From positions 14,748,727-14,812,726 of the forward strand of contig CM056743.1 in the NCBI GenBank assembly GCA_029851415.1: a stretch of DNA of 64,000 nucleotides, given 5' to 3'. The first letter of the stretch is position 1; each line of letters starts with the position of its first letter. The notes below the pieces were generated by a model. The model saw nothing but the letters and a program-made list of their open reading frames with translations, was not told the DNA's origin and did not search any database. The translations under genes were made by a program, and so were the position numbers. This DNA comes from Eretmocerus hayati (taxonomy: Eukaryota > Arthropoda > Insecta > Hymenoptera > Aphelinidae). Below are positions 35,663-44,833 of the stretch, piece after piece.

Positions 35663-36099
35663 AACACAAACGCCGAAGTTTACGTTAAACACATTTTCCA
35701 TAGAATATTACTAATTAGTATTACCAGGAAATCAATTGAAATATGTGTGTACGCAGTGATAGAATTTTTTTATGGCAATATCTAAAATGTTAAGAGGATA
35801 ACGGAGTTCCACGTGTTACCGACCGAGTTCCATGCTTAGGTTACAGGTTCAGAAATATACGAGTGGCGGCGCTACTCGACCGAGTTCCATGCCTAATAGA
35901 GGAAATGTACGAGTGGCGGGGCTGCTTGTACATTTTCGAATCTGTAACCAATATAGCTAACTGAACAATAATATGGGGCGCCAGGGGTGTAGCTGGATGA
36001 GTTGACGTGGCAGATGATTATATTGAGACCATTGCTCAAATATTGTAATATATTATTCAACAAGAATGCATTTACGTTGCATTGATTAGGAAATATCCC
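35663..36099. other. Short duplicated block, otherwise unassigned
   Basis: The phrase ACCGAGTTCCATGC occurs twice (about 35820 and 35879), each followed by GTACGAGTGGCGG within 50 bp, a small local duplication. No gene seen. Confidence 0.4.
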
Positions 36100-36850
36100 A
36101 TTGTTTGGGTACTTCAATAAGAATAACACACGTTCAGTAACGTGTCATGAATTCTTCAAAAAGAATTTTTCTTACACTATCAAGGTTAAGAAATGCCCCA
36201 ATGTTTGTGTTCTTCAATAAGAACCAGTACATGTTCAGCAATGTAGAAAATTTCTTCAACAAGAATTTCTTGTAAACCCACACTGCCTAGATTAGGACAT
36301 TTCCAGATGATTGCGTTCTTCAATAAGAATAGCTCACATTTAGAGGCGTGTGATGAATTCTTCAACAAGAATGTATTTACACTTTCTAGGTTAGGGGATA
36401 CTCCTAACGTTTGTGTTCTTCAATAAGAACAACACATGTTCAGTAATGTGGAATGAATTCTTCAGCAAGAATTCTTTGTAAATCCACACTATCTAGGTTA
36501 GGGAATACCCCGATGATTGTGTTCTTCAATAAGAATAACAATCATTCAGTAGCAATGATGAATTCTTCAACAAGAATGTATTTATACTGCCTAGGTCAGT
36601 AAATACTCCAATGTTCGTGTTCTTCAGTAAGAACAACACACGGTCATTGATATGTCATGAATTCTTCAACAAGAATATTCTTACGCTGCTTGAGTTGGGG
36701 AACACCCCAATGTTTGTCTTCTTCAAAAGGGACAACACACGTTCAGGAACGTAGAATAAATTTTTCAACAAAGATGTTTGTGTAAATTAACACTGCCTAG
36801 GTCAGAAAGCCTCCCAATGTTTGTGTTTTTCAACAAGAAGTACGTATCAC
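36100..36850. repeat. Minisatellite, ~102-bp period, about 8 copies
   Basis: The block TTCTTCAATAAGAA recurs near 36111, 36211, 36316, 36416, 36522, 36620, 36719 and 36825, a period of 98-106 bp. Between successive copies lies a partner block, GAATTCTTCAACAAGAAT, so each monomer carries two short stem-loops about half a period apart, separated by a CTAGGTTAGG-AATACCCCAATG-TTTGTG phrase. Copies differ by 10-25 percent, so the array is old. Confidence 0.8.
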
Positions 36851-39813
36851 CCACTACGTAGGAGACAATAGCTATCAGTCTGTTATTCAAAAATACAGTA
36901 CCGCGTAGCCAAGATATTGGGGTCTTGCCTGCAAATAACATATCTGTAAGCTCTTTTCAATAAAAGTAGCTTACAACTGTTTCAGCGTGTCTAAAGAATT
37001 GGATGCAAATCACCTGGCAAAGTACTTTTCAAGGACAAAGTTTGATATGTATACGTCAAACCATTTATGTCCTCAAAGTCTAATCCTGCTCGTTCTTCTC
37101 CAGCTGATCCCTCTGACTCCCACTGGAATTCTCCTAATTTCATAGAATTCCTCCACCTGTAGTCATCTCAAACCAAGAATAGTACAATATTTTTTCCCCA
37201 ACACAATCAAATTGTTGTTCCACAACAGATGATGATCAAAATTATGTCAGCACCTCCTACCTTGAGAAAGCAGAAACCGTCCACGAAATCATAATGCTCC
37301 CGCACTACGACGCCATATTGCTTTCGCGCACTACGCCGCCATGTTTGCTCAAGAGCACGTCGTGGAATAGTGCTCTTGGTCGTACCTGGTCCGAGAATTG
37401 ACTGTATTTCTGAACATAGATCTATCTTGAGAAATTGTTTCATCATTAGAAAATGATGACAAACTTGATACTGAAAGTTGCGTAAGAATAACCCACAGTA
37501 TTACTCCTCCCAAGTTGTGCAATTGATTAATTCTGTTTCATAGAATTTGTTTCATTTTTTGATGTCCATTGTCTGGAGGAGAAAGATTGTATTAGTTCAT
37601 GAAAAAGGTAATAAATAATTCATTTAGCCATTCAAACTTAACTGAGTGAGATGAAAAACTCACACATTTTAGAATAAAATGATTTTCAACGATGACTGCC
37701 ATACGCTGAAAAAAATCCAGGTTTAAACATGGCTGGAGGAGACTGCTTCATTTCTGTTTGATTTCCTTTTGATCATCTCAGTTCATCAGTTTTTTGTATT
37801 CAGTTGATCATAAGCCCCTTGGCTAAAAGTTCCTCAAGCCCTGTAAAAATCAAAAGAATTAGAATCCTATTTTTTTGCAGTCCTTGCCATAAAAATGGCA
37901 AAAACACAACCTGTATAATATAGAAAATTCAGTTATTTCATCCTAAAGAGAGAAGGTTTTTCCATTATTAAAAGATAAAAGTTCTTACCTGGTGTTTTTG
38001 TGTGATTGGTCCCATGACGGACCTTGCTGATACATCCCTAGAAGTGGTCTTCAGCAGGTAAACATACCCCATCAGTAGTCCTCATCTAGTTTGACACACC
38101 TAGAAAACATGCAAACACAATTAGAAGCATTCCAGGGCAGACAATCAACCCACTAAAACCAAAACCCGAGAGAGGCCCTCTCATAATTTGAAATTTTAGT
38201 CAGCCTAGGTAGTGGTTTGGATCACATACCTGTCTCATTTTAGACCAAATAGTGCTATCAAAATGTATTGATACCGTACATAGTTGTAGAAGCCAGAACA
38301 AATCAAGAGAGATAGTGAGATTTTGTCAGTAAACCCTAATACCAGGTTCGTAGTCCAACCCAGTCACCGTTCTCATGAAACCGCAATACCTGCAATCATG
38401 AAATTTTACCAAATTGATGAGCTACCAATTTGAGAGTTAATCCATGAGAAAGATCAGATTTTTTATAATCTTTCAAGACCAATTTGTTAACTAGTCTGCC
38501 CCAATTTCATGAGACTGATCAAAAAATGAACTTTGTAAATAGTAGCCCCGTGCTAATATATGATAAATAGTACCATGTTGCAACATACTCTACGTGGTGA
38601 GTATGGTTCTCTCGGTTTTCCTAAAGCATTTATATTGTAGAAAAAGGTCTAGCGCAGATGCTAGGACCAAATTTTATCGAGTTGAATTGAAAATTTCCAA
38701 AATTACTTACGATCAAAACATTGAATTGTGCTCGCCCGAGCAGACGCTTTTCAGATGCACATGATTTGCGTTCCGTGAAATGATACACCTTGGTAAACAT
38801 GTGGCAGGTTCTTGATGAAATGCTGCATCCACTGACACATCCGGATCATAAACACACAACACCAGGAGGCGGATGACAAGTTGGGGTTTGTCGCGGATGT
38901 TTCTGTAGAGTTAGGGTCGCGGGTCGCGGAACACCTCGCGCACTCGACGGCTGGCCCCAAAAAACACGTACTGTAACAAAAAAGCTGCCAGGCCTGGAAG
39001 AGTTGGTGCTATCAGGCAACCGCGGAAAAGAATCATATATTCGTTTACACTCCATAATGCAGATTTACGTAAACAAACATGACATTATAATAGACCACGC
39101 CGTCAGCAGACATGCCCGTGGCAGACGACGGGTTATAAGAATACAAAAGTCGGAACTATCTACAGAAGCGCCACCTACTGGATGGACATCCGCTTCAATC
39201 TACCTCGCGCGATTTCGTGTCTGCAGCTGTTCGTTTACAAATTTGCAGTTTTGGTACCGAAATCGTAGATTTCAAATAACTTTTTGATTTGAGAATCGAT
39301 TACGTGCGGGGATGATTCATTCGATGCGTAGAATCGGTGAGAATGGTGCTCTGGTCCAATTGTTATGATTCAACTAGCGGGAACCTGAATATTTGGATAG
39401 AATAGCCACCTAACCTCTTTGAGCATTTGCCTTTCCGCAAGATTTTTGACTCGGGGCGATGTATTAGCGTACGGATTGGACCAGAGCACCATTCCCACGG
39501 ATATTTTCTAACTCCTGCGAAAATTTCAGATCGATTGGGTGAAAATTGAGAGCGTAAGTTGAAATATACGAAAAAGTTGGTATCCTAGCAGAAGTCTTCG
39601 GGCCGATCTCCGACATCCTCTTAAAAAGTTTGATTTTGAATCATTTGACTCAATCCCAAGAGTGATAATTGGCTCACGTTTGAGTGAAATTTGACTCCAG
39701 CTTGGAGTGATGAATCACTCCAGTTCGGTGCGCACGAAACTGGCTTATAGCTTTGAGTCAAATTTCACTCCAACGGGTTTAGAGAGCAAAGAAGCAAGAC
39801 CCCCATCTTACCA
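36851..39813. other. No recognisable gene
   Basis: Mostly AT-rich. An inverted pair GAATGGTGCTCTGGTCCAAT (about 39342) and its complement (about 39476) encloses 114 bp. Several 69-94 codon open frames lack motifs. A cluster of GAGT/ACTC-flanked blocks lies at 39650-39775. Confidence 0.35.
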
Positions 39814-39942
39814 ATGCTGAATCTTCTCTGTTTCTCCACCATTTTACTCCTGTGTGCGGGCAACCCGACATCGATGTCAGATCCCTACATTGCGAATTAC
39901 GGCAATCATGCTCCATTATCTGCCGATGAAAACTGGAATTAG
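39814..39942 (+). CDS. Possible small secreted peptide (42 residues)
   Basis: The ATG at 39814 has a favourable context (ACCAATG). The first 17 residues (MLNLLCFSTILLLCAGN) form a plausible signal peptide with likely cleavage near Ala-Gly. The remaining 25 or so residues are polar (SDPYIANYG, LSADENWN) and end at TAG. No family recognised. A second frame starting MSDP at 39999 echoes the SDP motif, but the significance is unclear. Could be a chance frame; no promoter or splice evidence. Confidence 0.3.
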   Translation: MLNLLCFSTILLLCAGNPTSMSDPYIANYGNHAPLSADENWN

Positions 39943-40693
39943 CCACCACTCTTCGCTAAAATATCACAAATTTTTTTATTCGTGAAGGTAGATTTTGAAT
40001 GTCCGATCCATGCATACGGTCAAAGAATTTTTCTACTACTGCTACCTTATATGCACATAATGAAGATCTCGAGAGTAACACTGATTATAATTCCATAGAT
40101 ATTGTGCCATATCCGATGATTCTCTCCTTTGAATTCTTTCAAAAGACTCAGAGCATCTCTTGTATCCACTCGGGACAAGGATCCCTTTGAATGTCTTGCC
40201 GTCAACTAGCGCTATTTTTATATGAGAAAAAAGAGTAAGGGGTTGAGGCTGCAAAAGCCTGTTCTCGGTACTCACCAGAAGCTTATTCTATAACATTCAA
40301 TTACAGTAAAACCTGTCTCTATGGGCACCTCTAAAATTCGGGCACCTCCCGATTACGGACGCTTTCCCGTGGAACCGAATTTCATTCCGTAAGATCAAAC
40401 GGTATTCTTTCTCTATAATTTGGGCACCTCGAAAATTTGGGCACGTGCCTATTATGGACAGTTTTCGAGATCTCAAACATATGATGTCACATGTTAAAGG
40501 AACCTGTGAATTCAGGGCACCTACTCCAGTTGGCGAAATGAGCCAAGTATGCATGTCGAAAACTTATGTCAAGCTCAAAATGAGCTTGAGAGAGACTTTT
40601 CCATATTGAGAAAAGCGACGATCATCAATCTTCTAAGTTCTGCGTCAGTTTGGCGAATCAAGTAGATTATTATTAAACTACATATTTAAATAT

Positions 40694-40740
40694 TTAACAC
40701 GTTTACTGCGATGAGCCCCACCGGTGGGGCCCACAATTTT
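40694..40740 (+). mobile_element. piggyBac-like terminus (partial element)
   Basis: TTAACACGTTTACTGCGATG followed by a GAGCCCCACCGGTGGGGCCC palindrome matches the terminus and subterminal palindrome of the complete MITE at 17567-17714 with a few changes. I could not find the matching right end, so it may be truncated or decayed. Confidence 0.5.
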
Positions 40741-41042
40741 TCAACTTCCATTCTTTGCCGACTTATATTTTCTCAAAAAATATTCTCAATGGCCATTTTC
40801 TTTGGCGTTTTAGTTCACCAAGGTTATAAATGATGAGTCGGAATATAATTTTCCCCAGTGCACTTGCATTAGTCAAGGAATGAGGGTCGTGGTGATGACT
40901 AAAATTGAGGGTATAATTTCGACATCTGTGTTGTTTGATTCTAAAATTCATAACAGCTAATTTGTGATCATCCACAGCTATTAAGTCACTGACCTTGAAT
41001 TCTAGAGTACTAAATGTTTATTTTGACCAAGGGTATTTTTAA

Positions 41043-41423
41043 GGCGATGCGGTCACCGTGCAACCCGGAAATTATATCTTATTTGGATGTAAATCAAAAA
41101 ATTTTCACGAAACGAAGTTGGAGACGATTTGTCCATTACGTATTATCATTTGAATTGTGGTGGACAACTCATTATTTGTCACCAATCACAAGGCTATCAC
41201 TAATAAACGAGAATAACTTGCCCGCGGGTACTTTCTAACCTACAAATTGGCACATTTTCGTTCACAAAACTCTCAAAATCTAGTCCGATTTGGGCCAAAC
41301 GAAGAGTTATCCAGGCCAAGTTAGATGATAATAAAGCCTGGATAACTCGTCGTTTAGCCCATAATGGAAAAGATTTTGAGAGTTCTGTGAACAAAGTTCA
41401 GCGTGCACGGTGACCGCATCGCC
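41043..41423. mobile_element. TTAA-flanked MITE nested in the 40304 element
   Basis: Perfect inverted ends GGCGATGCGGTCACCGTGCA are bordered by TTAA (41039-41042, 41424-41427). The inner part is also palindromic: an AACTCTCAAAATCTAGTCC-type block near 41268 and TTTTGAGAGTTCTGTGAAC near 41372. TTAA duplication fits piggyBac- or Kolobok-type transposition. Being inside the TA-flanked element shows it is younger. Confidence 0.8.
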
Positions 41424-41774
41424 TTAAGCCTTTTCTAGAGATCCGTAAACCTTTGAGATTTTCAAATTCAAAGTTCTGAGTATGCAGACCCTCGATCTGA
41501 GTATGTTCCGGATCTTGAATCCCTGAATCACTATCAAACCGAATTTAAAAATCTCGAATTTGAATAATTATGAATCTTGACATTCCACATCTTGAGAGTT
41601 CTGAGTTCTCATTAATGTAATTCACTTATTCCAGAATTGTATGGTTTAAAATAAGTTTCCTCGAAATTTGTAATTTCTATAATTTTGAATCAGATCCTAT
41701 AATTCGGGCACCTGCCTATTATGGGCGGGTCAGACTGGAACCGGAGGTGGCCGAATTAGACAGGTTTTACTGTA

Positions 41775-42130
41775 CCTTGCAAAATCTTTGGCAAGGCATA
41801 CATTTCTTAAAACCGATAGGAAGCTTGAATCTTAAACTACAGAATGCTGAGTACTTTGTATTAGTAAACGAATTTTGCAAGGAGTAATAGTAACACTTCC
41901 GATGTGGGAATGAAAACGTTTCCCGCGAAACCTGTGGAAGAAGTGTGAGTTCCAAATAAATTTTTCGCGAGAATTTCATCGGCGATCCTTGTTGTTTTCG
42001 GTGACAATTGATTCCATGGGATCACTTCATGTAATTTTAGACTAGCGATATTGCCTTGCTCGCTAACGCTCGCTCGGCTTCCCTTTTTTTGGTAGATTCA
42101 ATAGTTTTGGGACATAAAATTGATTTCTAT
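41775..42130. other. No recognisable gene
   Basis: AT-rich spacer between mobile elements; includes CTTGCTCGCTAACGCTCGCT near 42056. Nothing further supported. Confidence 0.35.
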
Positions 42131-42470
42131 TATTTCTTCACCCATTTTCAATAAACTAACTCATCTCCAATCTCCCACGCTTGGAAAGATTCGCACAGAT
42201 GCACATGCGCCTTGATACGCGCAATTATCCTCGATAAACATGGACAGGCAATCGGTCGACCGATTTTAGATGGGATTTAGCATTGTCTAATTACGCCCCC
42301 ACTAATTCGTCCAAAAATGCCCCCAAGCGTTTTTTTCGCAAAATTGCAATAACTCGGGTTCAACTGGGCCGATTTTGGCCCACGACGGCTCAAAATCTTT
42401 GTTATGTAATATAGTTTTTGACCCTTAAACGGCGATTAAGCTCGTCCACTTTTGCAGAAGAAGGATCACA
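42131..42470 (+). mobile_element. Fragment of the 1.23-kb TA-flanked transposon (copy 3)
   Basis: Aligns with about 23378-23715 of copy 1, from the CACCCATTTTC block through GGTCGACCGATTTTAGATGG to CCACTTTTGCAGAAG. Both termini are missing. It is more diverged from copies 1 and 2 than they are from each other. Confidence 0.7.
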
Positions 42471-42716
42471 TTCCGAGGTATAGATCAATATAGGCATCCA
42501 AAATATTTTTCCCACGTGTTACTTTCTATCTAATATACTTTGAAGGAACGATCACTTATGACCTTGAGGTGAAACACGATATTCAACTTTTCATCGTAGT
42601 TGTTTTTTTTTTTTCATCAATTCATTCAATACCTCAATCGAGGATTATGAGCAAATTTTTTTTATCGTAATTGCCTTCAAACACGACTTTTGCACCTACT
42701 CACCAGTAATAACTCA

Positions 42717-42866
42717 AAGATAACGGAAAGATAACTAAAAGATGAAAAGATAACCAAAAGATAACTAAAAGATAAAAAGATAACCGAAAGATAACTAAAA
42801 GATGAAAAGATAACCGAAAAATGACGTTGAGATAAAAAGATAATCAAAAGATAACTACCAGATAAT
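42717..42866. promoter_or_regulatory. Homotypic cluster of AGATAA (GATA-factor type) sites upstream of a promoter
   Basis: About 12 AGATAA motifs occur in 150 bp, mostly as AAAGATAAC with spacings near 10 or 20 bp. AGATAA matches the GATA transcription-factor consensus WGATAR. The cluster ends about 90 bp upstream of a TATA box. It may be an enhancer or simply a degenerate simple repeat that happens to carry the motif; a second cluster lies at 47993-48151. Confidence 0.55.
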
Positions 42867-42953
42867 CTTAGATGATAATATAGACGAGATACGATAGATA
42901 TTTACATACACGCGACATCGATCTTAAAAGTCGTTAGAGGGAGCTGATAAAAG

Positions 42954-42990
42954 TATATATAAAACTGAAGCGGCAAATAGGGCCAGTCTG
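42954..42990 (+). promoter_or_regulatory. Core promoter: TATA box plus initiator
   Basis: TATATATAAAA at 42954-42964 is followed about 30 bases later by CCAGTC (A at 42985), close to the arthropod initiator consensus TCAGTY. The spacing is what RNA polymerase II promoters use. The promoter leads directly into the four-exon unit, supporting transcription on the plus strand starting near 42985. Confidence 0.65.
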
Positions 42991-43106
42991 TCTTAACCCA
43001 TCGTGGGGTGAAGTCAATGCCGCTCCTGATGATTGAGGAGTGACTTCGGAAGCCAACCTCCAGGAGATACGGGATCAATCGAAGTCTATCACAGGGGACT
43101 TCACAG

Positions 43107-43232
43107 GTAAGTAATTTCATCTAAACTATTGAATACACCAACATTTAAACATATAACTTCAATAATTATATTAATTTCATTTCTTTTATATTAATCTAAT
43201 AATTATATTAATTTCATTTAATTATATTTCAG
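43107..43232 (+). other. Intron 1 of the spliced RNA
   Basis: 126 bp, GTAAGT to ATTTCAG, with ATTATATTAATTTCATTT repeated twice. Confidence 0.55.
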
Positions 43233-43322
43233 TCAAGTTGTAGCATGCAACAGTAAGGAGAAACTCCAGTCTCAACTCATCATCATTCGGAAATTCCCAG
43301 AGGATCATAGGAGGCTGCAATG

Positions 43323-43436
43323 GTGAGTCTTTATTTATCTCTCAATCAATAATTAATTGATCATTGATCAATTATTATTAATCAATAATCAATATGCATA
43401 AAATGTTCTATATACTCACTCATATGAATCCACAGT

Positions 43437-43473
<37 letters not shown>

Positions 43474-43615
43474 CCACACACAAACCGAACTCACTCACAT
43501 ACATTCACGCTCATTCACTCACATATAAATATACCTACCACACCATTCACTAACACATAAACAAATTCAGTTGGTCTATGAGCAATAATATAACTTTTAT
43601 TTTATTTATTTTCAG
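43323..43615 (+). other. Intron 2 of the spliced RNA, with CA microsatellite
   Basis: 293 bp, GTGAGT to TTTTCAG. It contains a CA repeat at about 43441-43481 and a TTGATCATTGATCAA-type AT palindrome near 43360. Confidence 0.55.
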
Positions 43616-43657
43616 TCTATAGAACAGTCCAACATCCGATTGTAGCTGATCATTCAG

Positions 43658-44089
43658 ATGTTGAAGAAAAATGACTTTGCTACTGGTACAGTCAAGGGTC
43701 ATATTCAAAGGCTGCACTGGTAAGTAATAGAATGATATTTTGAATGATTAATGATTATCATTATAATTTATAATATTATTAATTAATAGGCCTATAATAA
43801 ATCTTTCAACACACACACACTCACTCACCCACCCACCCATATACGCACATACATAATTAATTTCAACATTCAATACATATACACAACACCTCCCTCTTAA
43901 TTCTATCGACACACACACACACACACACATCGACTCGCGCACACACACACACACCCTTATATACACATAGAAATAATACGCTTTAATGATTTTTCATTCT
44001 ACAGCACCACCGAAGCCGAGAGAAGATGTATCCCGCTAACCCATTGGACAATTCCAGTCAACACAAGATTCTCAACAGGAAATACGTAG
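43658..44089 (+). CDS. Small open frame spanning the exon 3-exon 4 junction (48 codons)
   Basis: Starts at ATG 43658, runs 62 bases to the donor at 43719/43720 and resumes at 44005 for 28 codons to TAG. An in-frame TAG 15 bases upstream of the ATG excludes extension. The peptide has a basic, polar composition (KKNDF, EAERRC), no signal peptide or membrane segment, and two cysteines. It could be translated but is near chance length. Confidence 0.2.
43720..44004 (+). other. Intron 3 of the spliced RNA, with CA microsatellites
   Basis: 285 bp, GTAAGT to CTACAG. CA-rich tracts lie at about 43810-43820, 43910-43928 and 43939-43953. Confidence 0.55.
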
Positions 44090-44221
44090 TCCAGGTGATT
44101 TCAAATCATTGAAAATTATTCAACGTTCTGAATGATAATGTAAGTTTCTTATACTATATTTGTGGAAAATTATAAAAACTTCATGAAAATTGTGAAGAAA
44201 TATATGTATATTGAATAATCT

Positions 44222-44259
44222 AATAAAATTTGACAGAGACGGGACTTTTGCCCGTCTCT
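44222..44259 (+). terminator. Poly(A) signal followed by a perfect stem-loop
   Basis: AATAAA (44222-44227) is followed by a 9-bp stem AGAGACGGG/CCCGTCTCT (44235-44243, 44251-44259) with loop ACTTTTG. The stem falls where cleavage and polyadenylation would be expected. A related GACGGGATTTTGCCCG sequence occurs near 48280, beyond the tandem array. Confidence 0.5.
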
Positions 44260-44833
44260 CCTCTCTCGTCTCCATTCATTTCATAGGTTTAGTTAGAATA
44301 AACTTTCGAATAATTTTAAGTCACTTGAAAAAGACTATAAAATAATTTTTGCTAAGGTTTGACAAAATTCAATTAATTTATATTCAAATTTCGACCATTT
44401 TAATTGATTGCAAAATTACACTTAATTTAAAATCAAGACCATGACAATAGGACAGAATTTTCAATAATGATAATCTTGCTTCATAGTAGAACTTTTCCTA
44501 ATAATTAATCGACTTGACATCCACTTACGAAGAATCCAGTACTTGACTATCACCTGCGGTAGGGTGCCTCACAAAAGTGCTGAGGTAATGTCAAGGACTC
44601 GGTGTTCTTATTAGCTGACTGACGGATCCCATCAAAGAATTTCCGCCCAATTGAATCCCTACATATCTGAGTCATTCTACACAGAACCCTTGAAGGTCCC
44701 CTGTTAGTAAATGACTCATCCATAGATTTGTACATTCTCTTGGAATCGTGAAATTCTGGGCTACGAACGCACATACTCTGACTGCATTATCCATCATGCA
44801 ATAATTGAACAAAATAGAGAAAAGATTCTCCTG

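Larger units (their letters stand above)
40304..41772. mobile_element. TA-flanked Tc1/mariner-pogo-like element with nested insertions
   Basis: The termini CAGTAAAACCTGTCT are exact inverse repeats, bordered by TA (40302-40303, 41773-41774). Inside both ends the motif ATTCGGGCACCT or TTGGGCACCT is repeated (about 40336, 40421, 40434, 41703), like reiterated binding sites. The element is 1469 bp only because at least one other element (41043-41423) is inserted in it; no transposase frame is seen. Confidence 0.75.
42985..44245 (+). ncRNA. Spliced, probably non-coding RNA gene (4 exons)
   Basis: Predicted exons: 42985-43106, 43233-43322, 43616-43719 and 44005 to about 44245. Every intron has a good donor (CAG/GTAAGT, ATG/GTGAGT, CTG/GTAAGT) and acceptor (TATATTTCAG, TTATTTTCAG, TTCATTCTACAG), and introns are AT-rich with CA repeats in two of them. 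AATAAA at 44222 gives a poly(A) signal. Exons 2 and 3 both end in GGCTGCA-TG. The spliced RNA (about 560 nt) has early stops in all frames; the longest frame is 48 codons (43658 across the exon 3-4 junction to TAG at 44087-44089). An alternative donor (GTAAGT at 44140) could extend splicing. I infer a long non-coding RNA or small-peptide gene; no homologue is recognised. Confidence 0.55.
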
